Assembly (NCBI GenBank): GCA_963775635.1
Contig: CAVZJO010000014.1
Coordinates: 62,001 to 126,000, forward strand
Reading direction: 5' to 3'
Source of the DNA: JALORV01 sp963775635
GTDB taxonomy: Bacteria > Pseudomonadota > Gammaproteobacteria > Burkholderiales > Burkholderiaceae_F
Length of the DNA stretch: 64,000 bases
The position numbers and the translations under genes are program-made. The notes below the pieces were generated by a model. The model saw nothing but the letters and a program-made list of their open reading frames with translations, was not told where the DNA came from and made no database searches. Shown piece by piece: positions 1 to 8,847 of the stretch (position 1 is the stretch's first letter; each line of letters opens with the position of its first letter).

Positions 1-270
1 GCCCTCGAGCACGATCTTCTCCTCGATCGTGCCTTCGATCCTGCGTGCGCGGGCGTAGGTCGGCGGCGCTTCGGTGCCGCCCGGCCGCGGCTCCAGCAGC
101 ATCCGCTCGAGCTTGAGCCGCGGCAGTGGCGTTGCGGCGTCGGGGTCGCCGGCCGCCGGGGACGAACTCTGCGCCAGTGCCGGCGGCCCGATGATGGCCG
201 CGATCGCTGCGACGAGCGGAAGCAGGGCAATTCTAAGGATCGGCGCGGCTTTCGCCGGCGGGCGCGGCAT
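1..270 (-). CDS. lptD: LPS-assembly protein LptD, N-terminal part (cut by window edge)
   Basis: The first 90 codons of a reverse-strand gene that runs off the left edge. A signal peptide is visible: a basic start (MPRPPAKAAP), a hydrophobic stretch and cleavage near PPALAQ. After it comes a Pro/Ser/Asp linker and then a segment reading LKLERMLLEP and later EGTIEEKIVLEG, the kind of entry into the periplasmic domain seen in LptD. LptD is the outer-membrane barrel that inserts lipopolysaccharide. In betaproteobacteria lptD-surA is usually divergent from amgK-murU, and this is the arrangement here. The call rests on the signal peptide and synteny because the barrel lies outside the window. Confidence 0.75.
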   Translation of the reverse strand, partial: MPRPPAKAAPILRIALLPLVAAIAAIIGPPALAQSSSPAAGDPDAATPLPRLKLERMLLEPRPGGTEAPPTYARARRIEGTIEEKIVLEG

Positions 271-310
271 TTAGAATTCTGAGGAAAGTTCGAGCCGGAA
301 GGGCGCGACG

Positions 311-316
311 ATTATA
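311..316 (-). promoter_or_regulatory. candidate -10 box for lptD
   Basis: A perfect TATAAT hexamer on the reverse strand about 40 bases upstream of the lptD start, inside the 65-base divergent gap with amgK. I see no convincing -35 box at the right spacing. Confidence 0.35.
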
Positions 317-335
317 GGCATCGACCCTCGCGCAG

Positions 336-1405
336 ATGCTTTCTCCGCCTGCCTCAACATCACATTCACTCATGGCGACTTCGACCGACGAACAGCCGCA
401 CGATCCGCGCCGCCTGATTCTCAGCGGATGGCTGGCGAGCTTGCCGCGTCGGCACGCAATCGATATCGCCACACTCGCACCCGCATCCAACGATGCGAGC
501 TTCCGCCGCTACTTTCGCGTCCAGGCCGGCGAACGATCGCTGATCGTGATGGACGCGCCGCCCGAACGCGAGGATGTGCGGCCGTTCATCCACGTGGCCC
601 ATCTGCTGCGCGATGCCGGCCTCAACGCTCCGGAAGTGCTCGAGGCGGACGAGCGGCAGGGGTTCCTGTTGCTGACCGACCTCGGTGTCGACACCTACCT
701 CAGCGTTCTAGACGACAACAATGCCGCGGAGCTGTTCGAAGACGCCATCGACGCATTGCTGCGCTGGCAGCTCGCGACGCGGCCAGGCGAGCTGCCGCCG
801 TACGACGAGGCGCTGCTGCAGCGTGAATTGTCGTTGTTTCCCGACTGGTATGTCGCTCGCCATCTGCAGGTGGAACTCTCGTCGGCGCAGCGACAAGTGC
901 TCGATGCCATGTTCGACGCGCATCATCGCCGCCAACCTGGCCCAGCCGCGCGTGTACGTGCATCGTGACTACATGCCGCGCAACCTGATGGCGTCGTCCC
1001 CCGCGTCCCGGCATACTCGACTTCCAGGACGCGGTGCTAGGGCCGATCTCCTACGACCTGGCATCGTTGTTTCGCGACGCGTTCATCAGCTGGGAGGAGG
1101 AGCGCATCATCGACTGGTCGATTCGGTACTGGACACGGGCGCGGGCAGCGGGATTGCCGGTGCGCGACGACTTCGGCGCGTTCTGGCGCGACTTCGAGTG
1201 GATGGGACTACAGCGCCACCTCAAGGTCCTCGGCATATTCGCGCGCATCAATTATCGCGACGGCAAACCGCATTACCTGGCGGATACGCCACGCTTCGTC
1301 GATTACGTGCGCAAGGCGGCTCGCCGCTACGACGAACTCGCGCCATTGGCGCGCCTGTTCGACGAGCTCGAGGGTGTCGCGCCGCGGGTCGGATACACCT
1401 TCTAG
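336..1405 (+). CDS. amgK: anomeric N-acetylmuramate/N-acetylglucosamine kinase AmgK (two frame breaks)
   Basis: AmgK phosphorylates MurNAc and GlcNAc at the anomeric position in the peptidoglycan-recycling bypass; the product feeds MurU, encoded next door. The aminoglycoside-phosphotransferase fold is clear: the N-terminal lobe has NDASFRRYFRV, the catalytic loop is HRDYMPRNLM near base 960, and the metal-binding LDFQDAV follows near 1016. After this comes LGPISYDLASLFRDAF, typical of the family. The gene is read in three frames. One extra base near 916 moves the frame before IIAANLAQP, and a second lies in a CCCCC run near 1001; removing both restores a continuous protein of about 350 residues. 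The start could instead be the ATG at 372, since neither start has a strong ribosome-binding site. Confidence 0.8.
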
Positions 1406-1411
1406 CCCGTC

Positions 1412-2120
1412 ATGCGTGCCCTGATCCTGGCGGCGGGGCGTGGCGAGCGGATGCGTCCGCTCACCGATCGAACCGCCAAGCCGCTGCTGGAGGCCGGCGG
1501 GCGTCGGCTGATCGAGTGGCAGATTGCCCAGCTGGCGCGGGCTGGCATCCACGACATCGTGATCAACACGGCGCACTTTCCGGACCACTTCGAGGCCGCG
1601 CTGGGCATGGTGCACGCCACGGCGTGTCGATCGTCTACTCGCGCGAAGGCAAATCGGCCGCCGACGCACTTGAAACGCTCGGCGGCATAGTGCGAGCGCT
1701 GCCGTGGCTCGGCGATCGTCCGTTCGTCGTGGTCAGCGGCGACATCGTGACGGATTTCGACTACGAGCGGCTGCAACTTCCGCCGAGGCCCTCACGGCCG
1801 GCGACGCGGACGCGCACCTCGTGCTGGTCGACAATCCGCCGTTTCACCAGCGCGGCGACATGGCGCTCGCGGATGGCCGGGTCGATCCCGACGGCGCCGA
1901 GCGACTCACCTACGCGAATATCGGGCTGTTCGCCCCGCGCCTGTTTGCCGGACTGCGACCGGAGCGCGCGCGGCTTTTCCCGTGGCTATACGAAGCGGCA
2001 CGTGCCGGTCGCGTCGGCGGCGAGCGTTTCAGCGGCCGGTGGCGCAACGTCGGCACGCCCGAGGAGCTGGCGGTGCTGGATGCCGAGCTGCGTCGCTGGC
2101 GCGAGGAGCGGGAGCCCTAG
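1412..2120 (+). CDS. murU: N-acetylmuramate alpha-1-phosphate uridylyltransferase MurU (two frame breaks)
   Basis: MurU transfers UMP to MurNAc-1-phosphate, giving UDP-MurNAc for peptidoglycan recycling, directly after AmgK. The nucleotidyltransferase signature is plain at the start: MRALILAAGRGERMRPLTD (residues 1-19) followed by KPLLEAGG. Further on are FVVVSGDIVTDFDY and, near the end, RWRNVGTPEEL, all standard for the family. The reading frame is lost by one missing base near 1606 (a G in what should read LGDGARHGV) and again near 1780. Corrected, the protein is about 236 residues, near the usual size. It starts six bases after the amgK stop, so the two are co-transcribed. Confidence 0.82.
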
Positions 2121-2139
2121 AACCGGCAGGTTCTAGAAT
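2117..2139 (+). promoter_or_regulatory. 8-bp perfect inverted repeat with TAGAAT, upstream of pepP
   Basis: CTAGAACC, four loop bases, then GGTTCTAG form a perfect palindrome over the murU stop codon, and a TAGAAT hexamer overlaps its right arm. It could be a -10 box for pepP or a small operator. No clear -35 box is seen. Confidence 0.25.
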
Positions 2140-2179
2140 CGACGCCCTTGCGGTAGTGCGCGCCCTCTCCCGACGTTCC

Positions 2180-3515
2180 ATGGCCGATCCGGTATTTGGC
2201 GCTCGCCGCGCCCGTGTGCTCGACACGATGGCCGCGCAGGGCGGCGGAGTCGCGGTGCTCTTCACCGCGCCCGAACGCATCCGCAATCGCGACTCGGAGT
2301 ACCTGTATCGCTTCGACAGCCATTTCTGGTATCTGACCGGCTTCGGCGAACCGGGCGCAGCGCTTGCGCTGCTCGCCATCGGTCAGCGCCGCGAAGCGAT
2401 TCTCTTCTGCCGCCCCCGCGACGAAGCTCAGGAGATCTGGGACGGCTTCCGCCATGGCCCGGAGCAGGCGATGCGCGAGTTCGGCTTCGACGCGGCGCAT
2501 GCAATCGACACGCTCGATCTCGTGATGCCATCGCTGCTGGAAGATGCGCCGGCGATTTACTGCGCGCTCGGTGCCGACGCCGCTCTGGATGCCCGCGTTC
2601 ATCGCTGGCTCGATGCGGTGCGCGCGAAAAGCCGGAGCGGTATCCGTGCGCCTGCGACGCTGGTCGACCTGCTGGCGATCGTCGATGAAATGCGCCTGCT
2701 GAAGGACTCTGCCGAGGTCGCGACGATGCGGCGCGCCGCGCAGATCTCCGCCGACGCGCATGTGCGGCTGATAAAGACATGTCGAAGCGGTCTGCGCGAA
2801 TACGAACTCGAGGCTGAGCTGTTGCACGAATTCCGCAGGCAGGGCGCACAGGCGCCTGCCTATACGTCGGTCGTGGCAGGCGGAGCGAATGCCTGTGTGC
2901 TGCATCACCAGGCCGGCAGCGCGCGGCTCGAAGATGGACAGCTCTGCCTGGTCGATGCCGGTTGCGAGGTCGACGGGTACGCGTCCGACCTGACACGCAC
3001 GTTTCCGGTGAATGGGCGCTTTAGTGCGGAGCAACGGGCCATATACGAATTAGTGCTGGCGGCGCAGGCGGCAGCGCTTGGCGAGGTCGCTCCGGGTCGA
3101 CCGTTCATCGCACCGCACGACGCGGCGGTGCGCGTGCTGACGCAGGGATTGATCGACCTCGGACTGCTCGCGGGTTCGCTCGATGGCCTGCTGGAAAGCG
3201 GGGCGTATCGACAGTTCTACATGCATCGCACCGGACACTGGCTCGGGCTCGACGTGCACGATGTCGGCGACTATCGCGAGCCCGGTGCTGCGCCCGATGG
3301 CAGCGAGCGGCCATGGCGCCGGCTGCAGCCCGGCATGGTGTTGACGGTCGAACCGGGCCTGTACCTGCGGCCCGCACCGAATGTGCCGGAGGCCTTCCAC
3401 CACATCGGCGTGCGCATCGAGGACGACGTGCTGGTCACCGCGGATGGCCGCGACGTGTTGACGCGCGGCGCGCCGAAGCAACCCGACGACCTCGAAGCGC
3501 TGATGCGGACACTAG
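2180..3515 (+). CDS. pepP: Xaa-Pro aminopeptidase PepP (frame lost at the last codons)
   Basis: A cytoplasmic metallopeptidase that removes N-terminal residues preceding proline. The first part, MADPVFGARRARVLDTM with FDSHFWYLTGF, is the creatinase-like N-terminal domain. The catalytic pita-bread domain carries all five expected metal ligands: the Asp pair in LVDAGCEVDGYASDLTRTF, the His in HRTGHWLGLDVHD, the Glu in LTVEPGLYL and the Glu in GVRIEDDV. Length to the natural end is about 445 residues, as expected. In the sequence as given the frame misses a TAG at 3513-3515 by one base and runs on to 4198 inside the next gene, an artificial 230-residue tail. Family length and the TAG placed directly before the next ATG support the end used here. 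Confidence 0.88.
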
Positions 3516-4682
3516 ATGCACTCGAGGTATCCGATCGTGGTGGCGGGAGGCGGACCGGTCGGTCTTGCCTTCGCATTGATGCTGGCTCGCCGCGCGGTTC
3601 CATGCACCGTGCTGGACGCGCGCACGGTTGCGAGCGCCCGTCTCGATCGGCGCTTGCTCGCCTTGTCGCGCGGCACGCTCGACCTGCTGCACGCGCTGAT
3701 CGAGTTGCCGTCGTCGCTGGTAGCGCCGATCCGCACGGTGTCTGTCTCGTCCGCCGGGCAGTTCGGGCGCGTGGTGCTGCGCGAGGAGGACAGCAACGCC
3801 GTTCCGCTCGGTGCGACGGTGCGCTACGGCGACTTGCTGACGCGTTTGGCAGAGGCCTGCGACCGTGCGCCGGCGATCACGGTCGAGCGCCCCTGCCGCG
3901 TGCAGCGGCTTGTCCAGCAACCGGCGCTGGCTGCGGTCCACCTCGAATCGGGCGTCGTGCGGCAAGCAGCCCTGGTCGTCAACGCCGAAGGCGCGGTCGC
4001 CAGTGCCGAGGGCAGCGCCAGAACCGAGCACGCCGATGTCGGCCTGGTCGCGGATGTCTCGGTCAGCGGCCCAGCGGCGGCCACGGCATTCGAGCGCTTC
4101 ACGCGCGATGGGCCGCTGGCGCTGCTGCCGCTTCCCGAGTCGACCGGCGCGAACGGCAGTCGAACGATGGGCATGGTGTGGTGCATGTCTGCGGATGAGG
4201 CGCAGCGCCGCTTGGCGCTCGCCGACGAGGGATTCGCGCACGAGCTGCAAACGGCTTTCGGTGCGCGCAACGCCCGGATCGTGCGGGTGGGCCCACGCGC
4301 GAGCTATCCGCTGCGCCAGCAGGCGCGATCACAACTGGCCGACCATCGGATCGTGCACGTCGGCAACGCGGCGCAGACGGTGCATCCGGTGGCCGGCCAG
4401 GGACTCAACCTCGGCATGCGCGACTGCGCCGAGCTTGCTGATCGCCTTGCGCAGGCGCACGCGGCGGACCGCGATCCGCTGGGCGCGGTCGCGGACTACG
4501 CAAGGGCGCGTCGGCTCGACCGTGCCGCGATCATCGCACTGACACGCAGCATTCCGCCGCTGTTCGCGACGCGCGCGGCACCTGTCGCGTTCGGCCGTTC
4601 GATCGCACTGACGGCGCTGAGCATGGTGCCCGAACTGAGGCGCGAGTTCGCGCGCCTGCTGATGTTCGGTGTACGCGGCTGA
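3516..4682 (+). CDS. FAD-dependent UbiH/UbiF/VisC-family hydroxylase
   Basis: 388 residues of the UbiH/COQ6 family of flavin monooxygenases that hydroxylate the ubiquinone ring. An FAD-binding Rossmann motif is at residues 8-15 (VAGGGPVGLA), and the second FAD motif is HVGNAAQTVHPVAGQGLNLGMRD near residue 290. The usual DG motif is replaced by NAEG (residues 151-154), a slight oddity. The gene starts where pepP should stop, so the two are tightly coupled, as pepP-ubiH are in many proteobacteria. Which ring position it hydroxylates (UbiH, UbiF or UbiI type) cannot be told from the sequence. Confidence 0.82.
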   Translation: MHSRYPIVVAGGGPVGLAFALMLARRAVPCTVLDARTVASARLDRRLLALSRGTLDLLHALIELPSSLVAPIRTVSVSSAGQFGRVVLREEDSNAVPLGATVRYGDLLTRLAEACDRAPAITVERPCRVQRLVQQPALAAVHLESGVVRQAALVVNAEGAVASAEGSARTEHADVGLVADVSVSGPAAATAFERFTRDGPLALLPLPESTGANGSRTMGMVWCMSADEAQRRLALADEGFAHELQTAFGARNARIVRVGPRASYPLRQQARSQLADHRIVHVGNAAQTVHPVAGQGLNLGMRDCAELADRLAQAHAADRDPLGAVADYARARRLDRAAIIALTRSIPPLFATRAAPVAFGRSIALTALSMVPELRREFARLLMFGVRG

Positions 4683-4690
4683 GGGCCGCC

Positions 4691-4718
4691 CTGACGGAAG
4701 TGCGTCCTTCGCTACAAT
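4691..4718 (+). promoter_or_regulatory. candidate sigma-70 promoter for dusB-fis
   Basis: CTGACG (4691-4696), a 16-base spacer and TACAAT (4713-4718), lying 48 bases before the dusB ATG. This would give dusB-fis its own promoter, fitting the strong separate control of dusB-fis known in gammaproteobacteria. Confidence 0.45.
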
Positions 4719-4765
4719 TCGCGCCCTGCCGCTCCTCCGCCCGCTCCACCTTCGCCTTCTTCCCG

Positions 4766-5770
4766 ATGCTCATCGGTCCCTATTCGCTGCCGAATAATGT
4801 GTTCGTCGCGCCGATGGCGGGCGTCACCGATCGACCTTACCGCCAGCTGTGCAAGGCGCTGGGCGCGGGCCACGCAGTGTCGGAAATGGCCGCATCGAAT
4901 CCTCGGCTGTGGGCCAGCGAGAAGACGATGCGCCGCCTGAATCACGCCGGTGAATGCGCTCCGGTCGCAGTACAGCTCGCCGGGTCGGATCCCGCGATGC
5001 TGGTCGAGGCCGCGCGCTACAACGTCGACCGCGGCGCCCAGATCATCGATATCAACATGGGATGCCCGGCGAAGAAAGTCTGCAACGTCGCATGCGGCTC
5101 GGCGTTGCTGCGTGATCCGGACCTGGTGGCCCGCATTCTGGATGCGGTCGTGCGCGCGGTCGATGTGCCGGTCACCCTCAAGTACCGCACCGGATGGGAC
5201 GTCAGCCGGCGCAATGCAGTGGAGGTCGCGCGGCTCGCCGAGGCGGCGGGCGTCGCTGCCTTGACACTGCACGGTCGCACGCGCGCCTGCGGATTCGGAG
5301 GTCAGGCGGAGTACGAGACCATCCGAGCGGTCAAGCAGGCGGTGAAGATCCCGGTGATCGCCAATGGCGACATCGATACACCGCAGAAGGCGCGTCAAGT
5401 TCTGGCGATGACGCGGGCCGATGGCGTGATGATCGGCCGAGCGGCCCAGGGACGGCCGTGGATCTTCCGTGAAATCGTGCACTACCTTGCGACGGGCGAG
5501 GAGCTGCCGCCACCTGGTGTCGACGAGGCCCGTACGCTGCTGCTCGGCCATCTGGACGAGCACTATTCCTTCTACGGCATGGAGCTTGGCGTGCGCACCG
5601 CGCGCAAACACATCATCTGGTACACGCGCGAGCTCGCTGGCGGCCGATCGTTCTGCGACGAGATGAATGCGCTGGACGACTGTGACTCGCAGCGGCGCGC
5701 TGTCGATCGATTTCTCCGGTGCCATGGCGAGCAGCACGAGCGGCTCGCCTACGCGCCGGTGCTGCATTGA
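4766..5770 (+). CDS. dusB: tRNA-dihydrouridine synthase B
   Basis: 334-residue FMN enzyme that reduces uridine to dihydrouridine in the tRNA D-loop. The N terminus LIGPYSLPNNVFVAPMAGVTDRPYR is the family signature, and the active-site cysteine lies in INMGCPAKKVCNVACGSALL (around residues 95-115). VIANGDIDT and GVMIGRAAQGRPWIF are the FMN phosphate-binding segments. The start at 4766 is chosen because it aligns with the normal DusB start; an upstream in-frame ATG at 4700 would add 22 residues without family support and would leave no leader after the promoter. It precedes fis, the conserved pair. Confidence 0.93.
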   Translation: MLIGPYSLPNNVFVAPMAGVTDRPYRQLCKALGAGHAVSEMAASNPRLWASEKTMRRLNHAGECAPVAVQLAGSDPAMLVEAARYNVDRGAQIIDINMGCPAKKVCNVACGSALLRDPDLVARILDAVVRAVDVPVTLKYRTGWDVSRRNAVEVARLAEAAGVAALTLHGRTRACGFGGQAEYETIRAVKQAVKIPVIANGDIDTPQKARQVLAMTRADGVMIGRAAQGRPWIFREIVHYLATGEELPPPGVDEARTLLLGHLDEHYSFYGMELGVRTARKHIIWYTRELAGGRSFCDEMNALDDCDSQRRAVDRFLRCHGEQHERLAYAPVLH

Positions 5771-5775
5771 GCGCC

Positions 5776-6066
5776 ATGGTGGCTAAGACGCAGGCGAGGG
5801 GTGGCACTCCGGCCGAGCGGGCCAGCCGTGCGCGCAGCGGTGAAACCCTCGAGCAATGCGTCCTGCGCACGTTGCACCAGTATTTCGACGATCTGGACGG
5901 CGCGCGTCCGCATGCGCTGTTCGAAATGGTGTCCAGCGCCGTCGAGCGTCCGCTGCTGCAGTTCGCGATGTCACACGCCGGCGGCAACCAGTCCGCTGCC
6001 GCGGAGCTGCTCGGCATCAACCGCAATACGCTCAGAAAAAAACTTCAGCATCACAAGCTCGCATAG
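5776..6066 (+). CDS. fis: DNA-binding protein Fis
   Basis: 96-residue nucleoid protein that bends DNA and activates or silences many promoters. The C-terminal helix-turn-helix is textbook: GGNQSAAAELLGINRNTLRKKL followed by QHHKLA. The dimer-forming helices precede it (VLRTLHQYFDDL, HALFEMVSSAVERPLLQF). The first 25 residues are a poorly conserved tail. It lies five bases after dusB, as in most beta- and gammaproteobacteria, and is followed 25 bases later by purH. Confidence 0.93.
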   Translation: MVAKTQARGGTPAERASRARSGETLEQCVLRTLHQYFDDLDGARPHALFEMVSSAVERPLLQFAMSHAGGNQSAAAELLGINRNTLRKKLQHHKLA

Positions 6067-6091
6067 GCGGGCGGGGTAGGGGAGCGCGACG

Positions 6092-7645
6092 ATGGGCAAG
6101 CAGGCGCTGATCAGCGTCTCTGACAAGCGCGGAGTCGTCGACTTTGCTCGATCACTGGTTCGTTTGGGCTACCGCATCCTTTCGACCGGCGGCACGGCGA
6201 GAATGCTCGCCGAGGCGGATATCGCGGTGACCGAGGTGGCCGAGTACACGGGCTTTCCGGAGATGCTCGACGGGCGCGTCAAGACGCTCAATCCGCGCAT
6301 CCATGCGGGTCTGCTCGCGCGGCGGTCCGACGCGGCACACATGGCGGCCCTGGCGCAGCATGCGATCGACCCGATCGACATCCTCGCCGTCAACCTGTAT
6401 CCGTTCGAACAGACCGTGGCGCGACCTGGCTGCGGCTTCGACGAGGCGATCGAGAACATCGACATCGGCGGGCCGGCCATGCTGCGTGCCGCTGCGAAGA
6501 ACCACGAAAGCGTGACTGCCATCGTCGATCCGGACGACTATGAGCTCGTGCTGGCGGAGCTCGATGCGGCCGGTGCGATCGGCGCACCGACCCGCTTCGC
6601 GCTGGCAACGAAGGTCTTCGCGCATACCGCGCGCTACGACGGCATGATCGCCAACTACCTGACGTCGCTCGACGACGCACGGCGGCCTGGTGCGTTTCCA
6701 GCGGTCCTGACACGGCAATGGCTCAAGGTCCAGCAGATGCGCTACGGCGAGAATCCGCACCAGCAGGCGGCGTTCTACCGCGACACTCATGTCGGCGATG
6801 GACTGCTCGCCGGTTACGCGCAGCTGCAGGGCAAGGAGCTGTCGTACAACAACATTGCCGATGCCGACGCCGCATGGGAATGCGTCCGCAGCTTCGACGA
6901 GACCGCGTGCGTCATCGTCAAGCACGCCAACCCGTGCGGCGTCGCGACTGGTGGCGGTGCCGCTCAGGCCTATGCGAAGGCGTTCAAGACCGACCCGACC
7001 TCCGCGTTCGGCGGGATCATCGCGTTCAACCGGCCGGTCGACGGCGAGGCCGCGCGCGCGATTGCCCGGCAGTTTGTCGAGGTGGTGATCGCGCCGGACT
7101 TCGATGCGGATGCCCGCAGCGTCTTCGCTGCCAAGCAGAACGTTCGCCTGCTAAGCGTCCAGCCGGGAGCGGCGAGGAACGACTTCGATTTCAAGCGCGT
7201 CGGCGGCGGGCTGCTGGTGCAGAGCCCCGACCTGCACGATCTGCGCGCTGCCGAACTCAGGGTGGTGACGCAGCGCGCACCGACAGCGGCGCAGCTCGCC
7301 GACCTGATGTTCAGCTGGCGGGTGGCGAAGTTCGTCAAATCGAACACGATCGTGTTCGCCCATGACGGCATGACCCTAGGAATCGGCGCCGGACAGATGT
7401 CGCGCGTCGACTCGGCCCGAATTGCGTCGATCAAGGCGCAGGAAGCCGGCCTGTCGCTCGCCGGTTCTGCTGCTGCGTCGGATGCGTTCTTCCCGTTCCG
7501 CGATGGCCTCGACGTCGTCGTCGACGCCGGTGCCACCTGCGTGATCCAGCCCGGCGGCAGCATGCGCGACGAGGAAGTGATCGCCGCCGCGGACGAGCGC
7601 GGCATCGCAATGGTGTTCACTGGGGTGAGGCACTTTAGGCACTAA
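6092..7645 (+). CDS. purH: bifunctional AICAR transformylase / IMP cyclohydrolase
   Basis: 517 residues catalysing the last two steps of IMP synthesis. The N-terminal MGS-like cyclohydrolase domain holds ALISVSDKRGVVDFA and ILSTGGTARMLAEA (residues 4-45), then GFPEMLDGRVKTLNPRIHAG. The transformylase domain holds the Lys-His pair in VIVKHANPCGVATG (near residue 275) and SNTIVFAHDGMTLGIGAGQMSR. It ends on the usual FTGVRHFRH. The open frame is intact throughout. The gene is followed by a dispersed repeat instead of another purine gene. Confidence 0.96.
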   Translation: MGKQALISVSDKRGVVDFARSLVRLGYRILSTGGTARMLAEADIAVTEVAEYTGFPEMLDGRVKTLNPRIHAGLLARRSDAAHMAALAQHAIDPIDILAVNLYPFEQTVARPGCGFDEAIENIDIGGPAMLRAAAKNHESVTAIVDPDDYELVLAELDAAGAIGAPTRFALATKVFAHTARYDGMIANYLTSLDDARRPGAFPAVLTRQWLKVQQMRYGENPHQQAAFYRDTHVGDGLLAGYAQLQGKELSYNNIADADAAWECVRSFDETACVIVKHANPCGVATGGGAAQAYAKAFKTDPTSAFGGIIAFNRPVDGEAARAIARQFVEVVIAPDFDADARSVFAAKQNVRLLSVQPGAARNDFDFKRVGGGLLVQSPDLHDLRAAELRVVTQRAPTAAQLADLMFSWRVAKFVKSNTIVFAHDGMTLGIGAGQMSRVDSARIASIKAQEAGLSLAGSAAASDAFFPFRDGLDVVVDAGATCVIQPGGSMRDEEVIAAADERGIAMVFTGVRHFRH

Positions 7646-7684
7646 GCGTGGCTTGCGCGGTGCCGCTGCGCGGGCGGCGTATTC

Positions 7685-8204
7685 GTCGCACCGCGACCGA
7701 CGCTCAAGCCGCGGGGCTCCCACTTTCTTTGTCTTGGCTGTCTTGGCAAAGAAAGTCGCCAAAGAAAGCCGCGCCTACGAAGGCGCCCCACGGGGTGCCC
7801 TGTGCTGCTCGCGGTCGCGGGCGGGCCTGCAAACTCGCGCCCTGCAGGCGCTCAGACAGGCAGGCCCTCACAAGCTCCCGCGCCCGCTGCGCTGCGCGGC
7901 GCCTTCGAAGGCATCCACGACGTCGCGATCGCGTTGCCGAAGCGATGGCACGGCGACGGAGTGAGTCCGCTCGGGGACGCCGCGGCGGTGCGGGGCGGCA
8001 GCGGAGAGGTGCCGGGCGCGTGTTTGAGCCCGTGGCACGCGCAGCGTGATCGGGCGAGTTTCGCGCCCGGCCCGCTGACGCCCTGCAGCGCAAGGGCAGC
8101 CGCAGGCCGGCCTCGTGCGGTCGCCTTTCTTTGGTGACTTTCTTTGGCGAAGCAAAGAAAGTCACTCGCTGCCGGGCGACCCCCGGCTCGGTCGAAGACT
8201 CGTT
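7685..8204 (+). repeat. dispersed element R1, ~520 bp, with related CTTTCTTTG-hairpin ends
   Basis: This fills most of the gap between purH and ruvC. Each end is a hairpin unit built from CTTTCTTTG / CAAAGAAAG, at 7722-7768 and 8125-8164, and the two ends face each other. That is the layout of a REPIN-like or MITE-like non-autonomous element. The right ~310 bases (7893-8204) recur, reverse-complemented and about 90 percent alike by eye, at 56071-56369. The left 49 bases (7685-7733) recur at 58518-58567. The interior is GC-rich, open in several frames, and I see no credible protein. Confidence 0.75.
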
Positions 8205-8259
8205 GCCGTCGACGCCTAGCGGCGAAAGCTTGCGCAGCCTGCATGGCACAATCATTCTC

Positions 8260-8847
8260 GTGTCATCTGCTCCGCTTCGCATACTCGGCATCGACCCCGG
8301 ACTGAACCGCACCGGTTACGGCGTCGTCGAGATTGCGGGAAACCGGCTGACGCCTCTGACGGCCGGAGTCATTCGCGTGCCGCCTGGCGAACTGCACCAA
8401 CGACTGGGAGCGATCCTGACGCTGCTCGCCGAAGTGATCCGCGAGACGCGTCCGCAGGTGGCGACGATCGAGAAGGTGTTCGTCAACGTCAACGCGAAGT
8501 CCACTTTGCTGCTCGGTCAGGCACGTGGCGCGGCCATATGCGCCGCGGTCAACGCCGGCCTTGCGGTGCACGAGTACGCGGCATTGCAGATCAAGCAGGC
8601 GGTGGTGGGGTTCGGACAGGCAGACAAGCGACAGGTGCAGGCGATGGTGCAGCGTCTGCTGGCACTGGACGCGCCGCCGTCGACCGATGCGGCCGACGCG
8701 CTGGCGTGCGCGATCTGTCACGCGCACTCTCGACAACTGCGTGCAGCGCTGGCAGGTCCGTCCGCTTCGCACGCCAGTCCGGCGAGAGGCTCGGCCGCTG
8801 TCGGCCGTCGAGCGTGGACCGTCCGGCTCGCCGGAGGCGCGAAGTGA
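8260..8847 (+). CDS. ruvC: crossover junction endodeoxyribonuclease RuvC
   Basis: 195-residue resolvase that cuts Holliday junctions in the RuvABC complex. The acidic catalytic residues are visible: Asp in RILGIDPGLNRTGYG, Glu in VATIEKVFVNVNAKS, and the Asp pair in STDAADALACAICHAH. GTG at 8260 is chosen because it gives the family's normal N terminus; the open frame upstream is repeat-derived. A basic tail of about 35 residues after the core is longer than usual. It overlaps ruvA by four bases (GTGA). Confidence 0.93.
   Translation: MSSAPLRILGIDPGLNRTGYGVVEIAGNRLTPLTAGVIRVPPGELHQRLGAILTLLAEVIRETRPQVATIEKVFVNVNAKSTLLLGQARGAAICAAVNAGLAVHEYAALQIKQAVVGFGQADKRQVQAMVQRLLALDAPPSTDAADALACAICHAHSRQLRAALAGPSASHASPARGSAAVGRRAWTVRLAGGAK

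Noticed and set aside
7646..8259. Several open frames of 60-200 codons on both strands between purH and ruvC.
   Set aside because: They lie in the R1 repeat, have no ribosome-binding sites and recur as fragments with the repeat at 56 kb; GC-rich repeats leave many frames open.
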